Shown: positions 34,701 through 43,120 of the stretch, piece by piece
How the letters are laid out: every line of letters begins with the position of its first letter
Position numbering within the stretch: position 1 is the stretch's first letter
DNA from: Sphingomonas aerophila
GTDB taxonomy: Bacteria > Pseudomonadota > Alphaproteobacteria > Sphingomonadales > Sphingomonadaceae
DNA: 64,000 bases
Assembly (NCBI RefSeq): GCF_014199305.1
Contig: NZ_JACIJK010000011.1
Location: 1 to 64,000 of the forward strand
Reading direction: 5' to 3'
The notes under the pieces: model-generated
Databases searched by the model: none
What the model was told of the DNA's origin: nothing
The model's input: only the letters and a program-made list of their open reading frames with translations
Made by a program: the position numbers and the translations under genes

Positions 34701-34810
34701 GCAACATCTTCAACGCGCCGGACATCATCTACTCGAACGTGAAGAGCCGGGTGCAGCAGTACAGCATCTACGGCTCCTTGTGGAATGCCAGCATCCGCGC
34801 GGTCTTCTGA
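31718..34810 (+). CDS. TonB-dependent outer-membrane receptor
   Basis: 1030 residues from ATG with GGGGGG upstream. Signal peptide to about residue 29 (STPAAAQ), then a carboxypeptidase-regulatory-like domain (VQGRILNTVSGDYLRNAEVSI..VRSEGDGRFRLTGVPAGTAEI, about 68-142). The plug follows (TMGDVGEFLKNMPGLSLDY, VDGARLATATSNN, GVESIELNNTLTAAMDADSPGG), then a 22-strand barrel ending in a C-terminal Phe (IRAVF). It imports an energetically expensive substrate with TonB-ExbBD. This size and the plug wording match sphingomonad receptors for oligosaccharides or complex organics, which suits the hydrolases around it. Confidence 0.95.
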   Translation: MNNTTGCRAVMWLSSTAQLALAVSTPAAAQSQPSPSDAGTAAPALPQQSSVGGTMPVDPSQMDGRGAVQGRILNTVSGDYLRNAEVSIAGTTMAVRSEGDGRFRLTGVPAGTAEIIVRYTGLRESRASVQVTAGNTVTQDFELASAVLATSEDEGQIVTVTARRGGQAAAIEERRASVNAKTVVSADNYGFQTMGDVGEFLKNMPGLSLDYTEVDATAVRIGGLDPKYSTFSVDGARLATATSNNNAGRQNSFEQMSITGVESIELNNTLTAAMDADSPGGNINLRSKYAFERRGRRVSLQLGGVGTSDSGFSRIYLPDDRKHTRIFPSAQLSYADVFFGGRLGVAVNASHYANYVQQDREQIDWSYLASGRIIPYQVMFRPGPKTTHRDAVNFAADYKITDDLALSLRSNYSFYDVEYYNQYTYLIFGTTTTSQTTAASTPTHIVVNPNGTNTRLSTQYSHRHAGTPAYLIAPKLEYRGDDWEATLRGSYSSSEFNFRDNSKGFFQRDDSWLTRIGFTLDRPSESSRAWTLTQTAGRPWGDPASYNRDDDIGNNVRTAESDASDKMYGVSADLKRRFSIDTAEVSVLAGAGVRKNDWRTNEGSYQQFQYVGSTGDLTQKAPQAVIPATENYKFGIIGFDAGNLNAQNWRADSNYGVYDIYAAHPEYFVPDTVGNLKRQLDNDKRIQEDVRSAYIEAQTRVGPAKFDIGLRYEATRTAAKVADIRPVKDVIAAGLSVSTVPGLLYQYNDGSYSTRRGGYDDWFLSGGVKYDITRKLVGQIAFSQSILRPDYANLGGVVSVNDDTLIVSVPNPQLKPEHSVKFYASLQYYLEPSGIIAMSGFKLDVKDMQVTGITVDATAVGYNPDDYAGYIFRSAQNAPGVSTNNGLTVEYDQQLTFLPGALKGFGLRASYTKVDPDGVRVNLPKDSANWGIRYSYGPADIQLTGNYQSTFRTSALSNTPTTANNGVLYHDARTLWNLSASYKLARNVDLVVAGRNIFNAPDIIYSNVKSRVQQYSIYGSLWNASIRAVF

Positions 34811-34847
34811 CCTTGCTCACCATGCCTCCCCTTCAGGAGTACCGTTC

Positions 34848-36467
34848 ATGTTGACCATCGACCGCCGCAGCCTGGTAACCGGCGCAGCGTTGGGGCTCGG
34901 CGCTCTCGCCCTGGCGCCCGGGCACGCGCTTTCTGCGGACCTTCTTGGGGCAACCGGCTTCACCCACGCTGTAGCGAGCGGTGAGCCAGGTCCGGACTCC
35001 ATGCTGTTGTGGACGCGCTTCGTGCCGAGTGCTGCCACCGGTGCGGTGCGGCTCGATGCAGAGCTGGCGCTGGATCGCGACTTCACCCGCGTCATCGCGG
35101 GCGGCAGCGTGCGCACCGGACCCTACCGGGACTGGACCGCCAAGCTGACCGTAGATGGGCTGCAGCCTGGGACGACCTACTGGTATCGGTTCGTCGCCCC
35201 GGACGGGAGCAGATCGCCGGTCGGCCGCACGAAGACCCTGCCGGTCGGGCCGGTGAGCCGCTTCGGCCTTGCCGTGTTCTCCTGCTCCAATCTGCCCGCT
35301 GGCTGGTTCAATGCCTATGCGCATGCGGCGGTGCAGACAGACCTGGACCTCTGGATGCATGTCGGCGACTACTTCTACGAATATGGCGCCGACTACGGAC
35401 AACTGATGGCCGGCCGGGCGCTAGAGCCCGCGGGCGAGATCCTGGCCCTCGCCGATTACCGGATGCGCTACGCATGCTATCGCGCAGACCCCGACCTTCA
35501 GCGGCTCCACCAGGCCGCGCCGATGGTGGCGTTCTGGGATGATCACGAGTCAGCCAACGACAGCTGGGAAGGCGGCGCCCAGAACCATCAGCCTGCGGCA
35601 GAGGGTGACTGGTCCGTCCGTCGCGCTGCTGCGATCCAGGCATACCGCGAGTGGATGCCCGTCTCTGACGAGCCATGGAAGGCCTACACGATCGGAACGC
35701 TCGCCACGCTGTACCGGACCGAGTCTCGTCTGCTGGCGCGCACCAGGCAGGCGGACATCGACGCCACCTTCCGTGCCGCGGATCCAGATGCCGCCTTACG
35801 CGCATTTCGCGATGGCGCCTGGCAGGATCCATCGGCGACCATGCTCGGCTCGGCGCAGGAGAGCTGGCTGGCGCACTCGTTTGCAGCCAACGCGAAGTCG
35901 ACCAGCTGGCAGCTCCTCGGCATGGGCACGATCCTCGGCCGTACAGTGATGCCCTCGGACGCGCTGGACTGGCTGAGACCCGATCTCAGCGCCAACAAGG
36001 TGAAGAGCTTCCGCAACGATATACGAGCTGCAAAGCAGGGCGTGCCGATGTGGATGGACCGCTGGGACGGCTACCCGGCGGCTCGTTCGCGGCTTCTGCG
36101 AGCAGCGCAGAAGGCGGATGCTGACCTGGTCATGCTTTCCGGCGACAGCCACAACGCCTGGGCTTACGAACTGTCTGAGGGTGGCAATCGCGCAGGGGTC
36201 GAGTTCGCAGGCCACAGTGTCACGTCCGGCGGCATGGAGGGCAGCTGCGCTGCAGATCCGAAGGTGGTCGCTCGCGGGTTCGTCGGTGCCAATCCCGAGC
36301 TGAAATGGGCCGACACCAGCCAGCGCGGCTACATGATGATGGACGTCAGGCCAGCCAGCGTCACGGGCGAGTGGCGGTTCCTGCGCACGATTGCGATGCG
36401 CGACGACAAGCTGTCCGGCAATCACCGCATGACCGTGCAGGCGAAGCGCAAGGCCTTCGCCGCGTGA
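34848..36467 (+). CDS. phoD: alkaline phosphatase D (PhoD family)
   Basis: 539 residues from ATG 34848 with AGGAG 10 bases upstream. The N-terminus DRRSLVTGAALGLGALALAPGHALS is a Tat-type signal. A PhoD N-terminal beta domain (FTHAVASGEPGPDSMLLWTRF) is followed by the metallophosphatase domain: FSCSNLPAGWFNAY, HVGDYFYEYG, AFWDDHESANDSW and MLSGDSHNAWAYEL, which provide the iron/calcium ligands. It hydrolyses phosphomono- and diesters in the periplasm. It lies 37 bases after the receptor gene and overlaps the next gene (GTGA), so the three are probably co-expressed. Confidence 0.93.
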   Translation: MLTIDRRSLVTGAALGLGALALAPGHALSADLLGATGFTHAVASGEPGPDSMLLWTRFVPSAATGAVRLDAELALDRDFTRVIAGGSVRTGPYRDWTAKLTVDGLQPGTTYWYRFVAPDGSRSPVGRTKTLPVGPVSRFGLAVFSCSNLPAGWFNAYAHAAVQTDLDLWMHVGDYFYEYGADYGQLMAGRALEPAGEILALADYRMRYACYRADPDLQRLHQAAPMVAFWDDHESANDSWEGGAQNHQPAAEGDWSVRRAAAIQAYREWMPVSDEPWKAYTIGTLATLYRTESRLLARTRQADIDATFRAADPDAALRAFRDGAWQDPSATMLGSAQESWLAHSFAANAKSTSWQLLGMGTILGRTVMPSDALDWLRPDLSANKVKSFRNDIRAAKQGVPMWMDRWDGYPAARSRLLRAAQKADADLVMLSGDSHNAWAYELSEGGNRAGVEFAGHSVTSGGMEGSCAADPKVVARGFVGANPELKWADTSQRGYMMMDVRPASVTGEWRFLRTIAMRDDKLSGNHRMTVQAKRKAFAA

Positions 36468-37657
36468 CAACGCTTGCGCACCGGTCACAAGGGCGTGGCT
36501 TGTTGATCCGCCTAGGCATCGTCGCAATCGCGCTGGCAGCGCCGGGCGCATTCGGCACAGTTTACGGCGCGAAGCCGATGCGCAGCGTACCAGTTCGGCA
36601 GGTCAGCGGTCCGTGGGATTCAGGTCACGTCCAAGGTATTGCAGTCGACCAGCGTGGCGGCTTCATCTACTACTCCTTCACCAACCTGCTGGTGAAGGTC
36701 GACTTCGATGGCCGGCTGGTTGGGACCCTGCTCGGCTGGTCGGGGCATCTGGGCGACCTCGACTTCAACCCTGCCGACGGAAAGGTCTACGGGTCGCTCG
36801 AGTACAAGCGGACCGACGGCTTCTACGTTGCGGTTATTGACGTCGCCCGGCTGAACAGTGTTGGCATGGACGCCCGCCGCGCAGATCTCTTCCGGACGGT
36901 CTACCTGCCCGAAGTCGCCAAGGATTATTCCGCCGATCTCGACCAGGATGGCAAGGTGGAGTACGATCCGAGCTCGCCGGACCACCGGTACGGCTGCTCA
37001 GGTATCGACGGAGTGGCCTTCGGGCCGGAGTTCGGGCGTGTCGGCGGCAAGCAGTATCTCACGGTGGCTTACGGCATCTATGGGAACGACCAGCGTACCG
37101 ACAACGACAACCAGGTCCTGCTCCAGTATGATGTGTCCGACTGGGGCCGCTACGCAAGGCCACTGCTGGAAGCGGCGCCACATCGAAGCGGGCCCGCAAA
37201 CCCGCACGGCAAGTACTTCGTTCGCACTGGGAACACCCGCTTTGGCGTGCAGAACCTGTCCTACGACACGACGCTGCGTCGTTGGTTCCTGGGAGTGTAT
37301 CAGGGCCACAAGCCGAACTGGCCCAATTACCTGCTCTTCGCTGTGGACGCGCAAGCAACTCCCAAGATGGGTGTACTGACCGGGGTGGCCGATCCGAGCG
37401 GGAGCGGCCTTGAGCGAGGTCTCTTCCTGCCGCTCGCGGGCGGTGGCATGCGGGATCCGAAGACCGGCGTGAAAGGCTGGATGCAGAGGGCGAATGTTGG
37501 GTTCCAGCCGCTCGGTGACGGCCGCTACTACATTGCGTCGAATACCGGAGCCAAGGGCTTCCAGAGCGCCTCGCTGCAACTCATGCGGTGGACGGGCGAA
37601 ACAACCAAGCCACTTGCGCCTGCGTTCGAGAGGCAGTCAGACTCGCCGACCGGCTAA
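36464..37657 (+). CDS. secreted propeller-like protein coupled to PhoD
   Basis: 397 residues from GTG 36464, which overlaps the PhoD stop as GTGA. A signal segment (LLIRLGIVAIALAAPGAFG) precedes repeated units resembling propeller blades: GHVQGIAVDQRGGFIYYSFTNLLVKVD, GHLGDLDFNPADGKVYGSLEY, GIDGVAFGPEFG, GVQNLSYDTTLRRWFLGVY. Acidic loops such as DLDQDGKVEYD look calcium-binding. It may be a beta-propeller lyase, phytase-like enzyme or binding protein; the pairing with PhoD favours a role in organophosphate use. Specific family not recognised. Confidence 0.7.
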   Translation: MTTLAHRSQGRGLLIRLGIVAIALAAPGAFGTVYGAKPMRSVPVRQVSGPWDSGHVQGIAVDQRGGFIYYSFTNLLVKVDFDGRLVGTLLGWSGHLGDLDFNPADGKVYGSLEYKRTDGFYVAVIDVARLNSVGMDARRADLFRTVYLPEVAKDYSADLDQDGKVEYDPSSPDHRYGCSGIDGVAFGPEFGRVGGKQYLTVAYGIYGNDQRTDNDNQVLLQYDVSDWGRYARPLLEAAPHRSGPANPHGKYFVRTGNTRFGVQNLSYDTTLRRWFLGVYQGHKPNWPNYLLFAVDAQATPKMGVLTGVADPSGSGLERGLFLPLAGGGMRDPKTGVKGWMQRANVGFQPLGDGRYYIASNTGAKGFQSASLQLMRWTGETTKPLAPAFERQSDSPTG

Positions 37658-38016
37658 CACAGACCCAATGTCGGTCACTCAGGTGCAATCAGTCGTTTCC
37701 CGATCGCGGTCACTCGTTCATCGTTTCGGATGGCACCCGCAACAACGCGGGCGCGTTCAGGACCCAGGCGCCGCCGCCAGCGCTGGCCAACGATGTTAAG
37801 GCGAGAAAGTCCTCACCAGACGAGCACGTCTAAGAGAGTCTTGCCGAACCGATAGGCCATCCCAGGCTGCCATCCTATAGCGTCCGCGAGAGCCAGCGCC
37901 GGGCTGAGAGACCCGGAACACTGTAGCTTGGCCGCAAGCTGCCGGCCATGTTGGATGGCGCTCGCTTGCCCCGACCGAACGGCTCGGTACGGTGCGGCTC
38001 GGACCGGAGAACCAAC
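37658..38016. other. intergenic region with dispersed motifs
   Basis: About 360 bases with no supported gene. It contains motif pieces (CGGTCACTCGTTCATCG near 37705; CGGTCACTCAGG near 37674) similar to others in the window. It separates the receptor/PhoD genes from the peptidase gene and may hold a promoter for the latter. Confidence 0.4.
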
Positions 38017-39822
38017 TTGCTGAACCGTCGTGCATTCATCGTGAGCTCCGGTGCTGTTTTAACGCTTCCTGCCCGGCTGAGCGCCGCTGCCGGCAGTGCG
38101 GATGCAGCGCTAACGGCTGCGCTCGACTCCTTCGTGGCCGCAACGCTCGATGACAGCCCGACAACGGTAACCTCGCTAGGCTTGGACGTCGGTGCTCGGA
38201 GCGCAGCCAAGAGCCGATTGGACGACGGGGCGCTCGCGGCCGTGGCGCGGCGCAAGGCGACAACAACAGCGCAGTTGGCACGCCTGCGCACCATAGACCG
38301 GACCGCTCTCAGCCCGGCTCGTGCGCTCGACTATGACGCTGCCCTATACGACCTCGCAGCGACTGACGCTGCCAACCGGCGCTTCAGCTACGGCGGCACC
38401 GGCGCGGGCAGCCCATATGTCCTAAGCCAGCTCAATGGCGCCTACGCCTCCGTGCCGGACTTCCTCGACAGCCAGCATACGATCGAGACAAGTGCGGACG
38501 CTGAGGCCTACCTCGCGCGCCTGGACGGCCTGGCTAGTCTCATGGACCAGGAGGTCGAGCGCGTCCGCCACGACGGCTCGCTCGGCGTCGTACCGCCCGA
38601 TTTCGCGATCGACGGCGCGCTTGCCCAGATGAAGGTGCTGCGCCAGCCCGCGGCCAAGTCCAGCCTGGTCACCTCACTCGTCTCCCGGACTGCCACGAAG
38701 CGAATTTCGGGGGACTGGCAGGCGCGGGCGGTCGCGGTCTACGAGAAGCGCTTCCTGCCCGCGCTCGACCGTCAGATGGCGCTGCTCGCGTCTCTGCGAC
38801 CAAAGGCCGTGCACGATGCCGGCGTCTGGCGACTGCCCGACGGCGATGCATATTACGCGGCCAGTCTGCGGGCGCAGACCACCACAGACCTCTCGCCCGA
38901 CGAGGTGCACCGCATGGGTCTCGACGTCACGCGCGAGCTCTCCGCGCGGGCGGACGTGCTGTTCCGTCGGCTTGGCATGAGCCAGGGTACGGTGGCCGAG
39001 CGCTACGCCGTCCTGTTCAAGGATCCCAAGTACCTCTACCCGAACACGGATGCGGGCAAGGCCAAGGAGATCGCCGACCTGAACGCGCTGGTGCAGGCCA
39101 TGCAGAAGAGGCTGCCCTCCCAATTCGCGACCCTGCCCAGAACGCCGCTGGAGATCCGCCGCATTTCCCCCGCGACCGAGGCCGGTGCGTCGACCCACTA
39201 CACCGAGGGCAGTCTCGACGGCACGCGAGCGGGCATCTACTGGCTCAACCTGCGCGACACGGCGGAGGCGCCGTTCTGGGACATGCCGACGACGACGTTC
39301 CACGAGGGCATCCCGGGACATCATTTGCAGATCACGCTGCAACGCGAGTCCGATCTTCCTATGTACCGCAAGATGCTGTTCTTCGGGGCCTATGTCGAAG
39401 GCTGGGCCTTATACGCCGAGCAGCTCGCCGACGAGATGGGCTTCTACAAGGACCAGCCCGCGTGGGAGCTCGGCTACATACACGACGCGCTGCTTCGCTC
39501 GGGGCGCCTCGTGGTTGACACGGGCATCCACTCGAAGCGCTGGAGCCGGGAGAAGGCGGTAAAGACGTTGTCAGGCATCGATGGCGACCCGATCTCGCTT
39601 TCCGGCCAGGAGATCGAGCGCTACGCGGTGAGCCCCGGCCAGGCATGCAGCTACATGGTCGGCAAGGTCACCATCCTGCGGCTGCGCGACAAGGCGAAGA
39701 CGGCCCTGGGCTCACGCTTCAGTCCGGGACGCTTCCACGACGCCCTGCTGCTCGGCGGACCTCTACCGCTGCTCGTGCTCGAGCGCCGCGTGGACGAGTA
39801 CATCGCGTCCGCCCAGGCGTGA
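38017..39822 (+). CDS. DUF885 family metallopeptidase-like protein, exported
   Basis: 601 residues from TTG 38017 with GGAG 7 bases upstream; an ATG at 37948 adds a non-signal lead. The N-terminus LNRRAFIVSSGAVLTLPARLSAAAG is a Tat-type signal. The metallo-site TFHEGIPGHHLQ (an HExxxHH-type zinc motif) and downstream FFGAYVEGWALYAEQLADEMG are diagnostic of DUF885 proteins, which are related to M32-like/thermolysin-clan peptidases. The C-terminus holds the usual SPGQACSYMVGK. Probably a periplasmic peptidase; substrate unknown. Confidence 0.88.
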   Translation: MLNRRAFIVSSGAVLTLPARLSAAAGSADAALTAALDSFVAATLDDSPTTVTSLGLDVGARSAAKSRLDDGALAAVARRKATTTAQLARLRTIDRTALSPARALDYDAALYDLAATDAANRRFSYGGTGAGSPYVLSQLNGAYASVPDFLDSQHTIETSADAEAYLARLDGLASLMDQEVERVRHDGSLGVVPPDFAIDGALAQMKVLRQPAAKSSLVTSLVSRTATKRISGDWQARAVAVYEKRFLPALDRQMALLASLRPKAVHDAGVWRLPDGDAYYAASLRAQTTTDLSPDEVHRMGLDVTRELSARADVLFRRLGMSQGTVAERYAVLFKDPKYLYPNTDAGKAKEIADLNALVQAMQKRLPSQFATLPRTPLEIRRISPATEAGASTHYTEGSLDGTRAGIYWLNLRDTAEAPFWDMPTTTFHEGIPGHHLQITLQRESDLPMYRKMLFFGAYVEGWALYAEQLADEMGFYKDQPAWELGYIHDALLRSGRLVVDTGIHSKRWSREKAVKTLSGIDGDPISLSGQEIERYAVSPGQACSYMVGKVTILRLRDKAKTALGSRFSPGRFHDALLLGGPLPLLVLERRVDEYIASAQA

Positions 39823-40005
39823 TCCGCCCAAATTAAGACGCGATGACTCATCTGACCGCCAGTACGTCCAGCGCTCGGGTCGACAGACGAAACGACGTGG
39901 CCGAGGCGAACACGCGCGAGCGCGGCTACTCTCATGTCGTCTCGTCGGCCACTCGCCTCGCTCGAACCGCTTGCAGTGAAGATCTGATCCGAGCGAGATG
40001 ACGCC

Positions 40006-40173
40006 ATGACGGGTCAGCAGCACGAGATCATCACCGGCGTTGTTCACCGGGCGCCGGAATGGATGCGGCACGATCTATTGTCGAAGGAGCCAGGCGCGCG
40101 CGAGCGGGCGGAAGAGGCACTCGCTGCGATGATCTCGGCAGCTCTTCGGTCCGCTACTGAAGGCGAGAGATAA
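40006..40173 (+). CDS. small DUF6771-like protein
   Basis: 55 residues in a complete frame: MTGQQHEIITGVVHRAPEWM, then a basic/acidic helix pair (HDLLSKEPGARERAEEALAAMI) and a short tail. This matches very short sphingomonad proteins (pattern I-..PEW-R-DL..KD...R.RAEE.LAAMI) grouped as DUF6771. Function unknown; it lies alone in an otherwise empty gap of about 450 bases between the peptidase and the SRPBCC gene. Confidence 0.65.
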   Translation: MTGQQHEIITGVVHRAPEWMRHDLLSKEPGARERAEEALAAMISAALRSATEGER

Positions 40174-40279
40174 TCAGATCGCGCAACGGGAGCATCCGCC
40201 GCGGTAGATCAGGACCTCTTCGTAATGCTGGTCCTGAGACCCACGTTTTGCGGCCGGTCGCGGAAAAGCGCAGGTAGTC

Positions 40280-40705
40280 TCAGCTCGCCGCCACCTGCTC
40301 CGCGCGCTTGCGGTAATTTGACAAGATTGCCTGCCATCCGTCACGCTGCATATCAATCGAGTTCTCGGCCTCAGCGTCAAAGGTCGTTTCGACCAGCGTT
40401 TCAGTACCCGACGACTGGAACGTCGTCCGACTCTGGCGACCGTCGCCCAGCAGAAGCGTCAGAGCGCGAGGCGCCTCAACCTCGGTGTAGGTACCCTCGA
40501 AGTCAAAGCCGAAGCTCCCGTCCTTTGCCTCCATCCGCGCTTGGTGCAGGCCGCCGACCCGAAGGTCTGTCCTCGCCGCTGGGCAGTGCCAGTCGTCGAC
40601 GGCGAAGTTCCACTGGGTGATTTCACTTGGGTCCGTGTAGACCTGCCAGGCACGTTCGATTGGCAGCGGTACCGTTGTGGCAACAGTGATCTTCTCAGAG
40701 GGCAT
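40280..40705 (-). CDS. SRPBCC/AHSA1-type START-like domain protein
   Basis: 141 residues from ATG 40705 (MPSEKITVATTVPLPIERAW); the open frame extends upstream but the extra residues are unlike the family. VTVPLPIERAWQVYTDPSEITQWNFA, then FDFEGTYTEVEAPRALTLLLGDGRQSRTTFQ and METTF..GWQAILSNYRKRAE cover the full AHSA1 fold, a hydrophobic-ligand cup also used as an Hsp90 activator in eukaryotes. Length is normal. Likely binds a small hydrophobic molecule or acts in stress response. Confidence 0.88.
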   Translation of the reverse strand: MPSEKITVATTVPLPIERAWQVYTDPSEITQWNFAVDDWHCPAARTDLRVGGLHQARMEAKDGSFGFDFEGTYTEVEAPRALTLLLGDGRQSRTTFQSSGTETLVETTFDAEAENSIDMQRDGWQAILSNYRKRAEQVAAS

Positions 40706-40919
40706 GCAACTCTCCCAAGCTGGATCGACCACATAACATGCTGACCGAACTGCAACCAACTGGTCCATGTATGTTGGCGCCTGATCCCAGCCAACATCGA
40801 GGTCGCGAGAGACCCAGAGTCGGACGTCCAGACGCGTTGGAGCGGCACCCGACACCAGACACTCGTTCAGACTCGGCAATCACGCCCAAGCTACACCCTC
40901 GAGATCACCGGATCATCGG

Positions 40920-42869
40920 TTAAAACCCGATCTTGACCGACGAGGATGGCTTCGCGGCCGCCTCAAGCCGCAAGCGTCCTACCAGATCCTCCGCACCTCG
41001 AGCCGGCGCAAAGCGGAGCTGGCGGGCTACTATAGCGAAGTCGCCGGGGGTGAGGCCGTCGACTTCCGCCAACGCTGCCGGAGCTAATGTCCCGAAGAAC
41101 CGCTCGAACGCGCGCGCCGCCCGCTCCCGACCGAGTGGCGCGAGGCGCAGCTTGAACACGAAGCGACGCAGCGTTGCAGGATCGAGCCGGTGTTCGTGGT
41201 TGGTCGCCGCAATCACAGGTAGTGGGTGGCGGTCGAGCCAAGTCAGCAGCTCGTTGACCTGCCCGACCTCCCAGCTCGTCCGCGCTGTGGTGCGGTCGAA
41301 TAGAAGCGAATCCGCCTCGTCAAACAGCAGCACCGCCTCGCGCCGGCGTGCCTCGGCGAAGGCGTCGGCGATCTGCGCCTCGGTCTCGCCGACCCATTTG
41401 GACAGCAGGTCAGACGCGCGCTTGACGAGCAGCGGGCGATCGACGGCGCGGGCGAGGTGGTGTGCGAAGGCGGTCTTGCCTGTCCCGGGCGGGCCGGTGA
41501 GGAGCAGCGACACGTCAGCCGCGTTGGCCATGCCTGCGATCAGGCGGTCCAACGCAAGATCTGTCTCGAACAGGTCGAGGTCGAAAGCAGGCGCACCGGG
41601 CGCCGGCATCGCGCCGCCCCGGAGCGCGCGAACAAGTGCCTCCGCCGCCCGCGTGCCGCCATCCGCCTCGCCCGCCAGCCGACCCGCACGCGCGGCGACG
41701 CGGAGCACCGTCGCGGTCTCGGGCGCGGCGTCGAGCAGGGTGCCGAACTGCGCGCCCGGGGTCACCCGCTCGTCCGCCGCGACCCGCTCCAGCATCGCCT
41801 GCGCCGCGCGGCGCGACGGCAGATCGAGCTCGAGGACGAAGCTCATCCGCCGGAGGATGGCACCGTCGATGTTGCCGAGCGCGTTAGTGGTCCAGATCAC
41901 CGGCACGGGGTTCGCTTCGAGCAGCCGGTTGACGAACACTTTGCTGCCCTCGCGCTTGGCGAACCAATCGCCGCCCGAGGGGCGTGCGTCGCCAATCAGG
42001 TCCTCCATCTCGTCGAACAGCAGAACCGCGCCCTTGCGGCCCGCGAGCAGGCGCTGCACCAGGCCGAGTGCCGCGACCCGCTCCCAGCGGTTCGGCTCCT
42101 CGCCGTCCTCGTCCGCCTCGCCGACTGCATGAAGCGCGGCGCCGGCAGCCGCGGCGAGCGTGCGGGCGAGCTCGGTCTTGCCGGTGCCGGGCGGCCCGTG
42201 GATCAGGATGTTGATGCCTGCCGCACCCTCGGCGAGCGCGCCGGCAAGGAGGCGGACGAGAAAGTCGGCGTTCGCGACATGCGCGAAGTCGGCCAGCGCC
42301 AGCGTCGCCGGCTGGCGCTGACCGACGAGCGCGTCGAGCATCGCCTCGCCGCCGACCGGCGCGCGGTCGAGCAGCCGCTCCAGCGTCCAGCAGATGCTGA
42401 CCTCGACCTCGCCCTGCCGGTTGGCCACGAAGCTCGAAAGGTCAAGCCGCACGGGCACGCTGCGCCGGACCGCTCGGTCCGCCTCCTCCGGCACCGCGCC
42501 GGCGATTTCGCCCAGCAGCAGCGGCAGGTCATACCCGTGGCGGCTTGCCAATCGCCCGAGCGCGCCGACGCGCGGGAGACGGTCGCACGCGACCATCAGC
42601 CGCAGCAGCGCGGCATCGAACGGCGCCAGCGCCAGCAGCTCAGCCAGCGCCTCCGCCAGTTCCAGCACCTGCGGCCGGGCCGTCGGCGCGCGCGGCTCCG
42701 CCACCCGGGTCAGCAACGCATCCCAGGTCAGTTCGTCTTCGCAGGCAGGCACAAGCCACTCGGCATGCGGCTGCGCCCACTCCAGCACCGCTTTGGCCAG
42801 CGGCGCCGTCGCGGGCACGCCGCCCGCCACCCGGAGCAGCATGCTCCGGACGATCGCATATTCGTCCAT
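40920..42869 (-). CDS. double AAA+ ATPase at the end of the RNA-repair locus
   Basis: About 649 residues from ATG 42869 (another in-frame ATG at 42914). An N-terminal helical region of about 190 residues is followed by two AAA+ modules. The first has GPPGTGKTE, Walker B LLFDEMEDL and WTTNAL; the second has GPPGTGKTA, LLFDEADSL, and ATNHEHRLDPATLRRFVFKL with sensor and Arg-finger residues. It resembles classic unfoldase/remodelling ATPases of the ClpA/CDC48 style rather than a transporter. It follows rtcA on the same strand after a 250-base gap, so membership in the operon is likely but not proven. A role in remodelling damaged RNPs is inference. Confidence 0.85.
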   Translation of the reverse strand: MDEYAIVRSMLLRVAGGVPATAPLAKAVLEWAQPHAEWLVPACEDELTWDALLTRVAEPRAPTARPQVLELAEALAELLALAPFDAALLRLMVACDRLPRVGALGRLASRHGYDLPLLLGEIAGAVPEEADRAVRRSVPVRLDLSSFVANRQGEVEVSICWTLERLLDRAPVGGEAMLDALVGQRQPATLALADFAHVANADFLVRLLAGALAEGAAGINILIHGPPGTGKTELARTLAAAAGAALHAVGEADEDGEEPNRWERVAALGLVQRLLAGRKGAVLLFDEMEDLIGDARPSGGDWFAKREGSKVFVNRLLEANPVPVIWTTNALGNIDGAILRRMSFVLELDLPSRRAAQAMLERVAADERVTPGAQFGTLLDAAPETATVLRVAARAGRLAGEADGGTRAAEALVRALRGGAMPAPGAPAFDLDLFETDLALDRLIAGMANAADVSLLLTGPPGTGKTAFAHHLARAVDRPLLVKRASDLLSKWVGETEAQIADAFAEARRREAVLLFDEADSLLFDRTTARTSWEVGQVNELLTWLDRHPLPVIAATNHEHRLDPATLRRFVFKLRLAPLGRERAARAFERFFGTLAPAALAEVDGLTPGDFAIVARQLRFAPARGAEDLVGRLRLEAAAKPSSSVKIGF

Positions 42870-43120
42870 GATGATCCCACAATCGTAGAGGACGCGCGGC
42901 CGCAGCACGCGCATCCTGGTCTCGTCAGTTCTGTGTCGAGGTGCGGCGCCGGTGAGTCCCGGCCAGCCGCTGCGTCGTGGGACGTCTTACGCGAAGGGTC
43001 GGCAGTCACCGGACCGATCACCGCGATATGCGGTCAGGTCCAGCAATGCAGTCACTCCTTGAGCGTTCAAACATAAGGGCGAACGGCGCTGCCGATAGCA
43101 GACAATCGTTACGGTCGCAA

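Noticed and set aside
41457..43076. 539-codon plus-strand open frame
   Set aside because: It lies opposite the double AAA+ ATPase, whose Walker motifs are unmistakable; the frame is Arg/Gln/His-rich with no domain.
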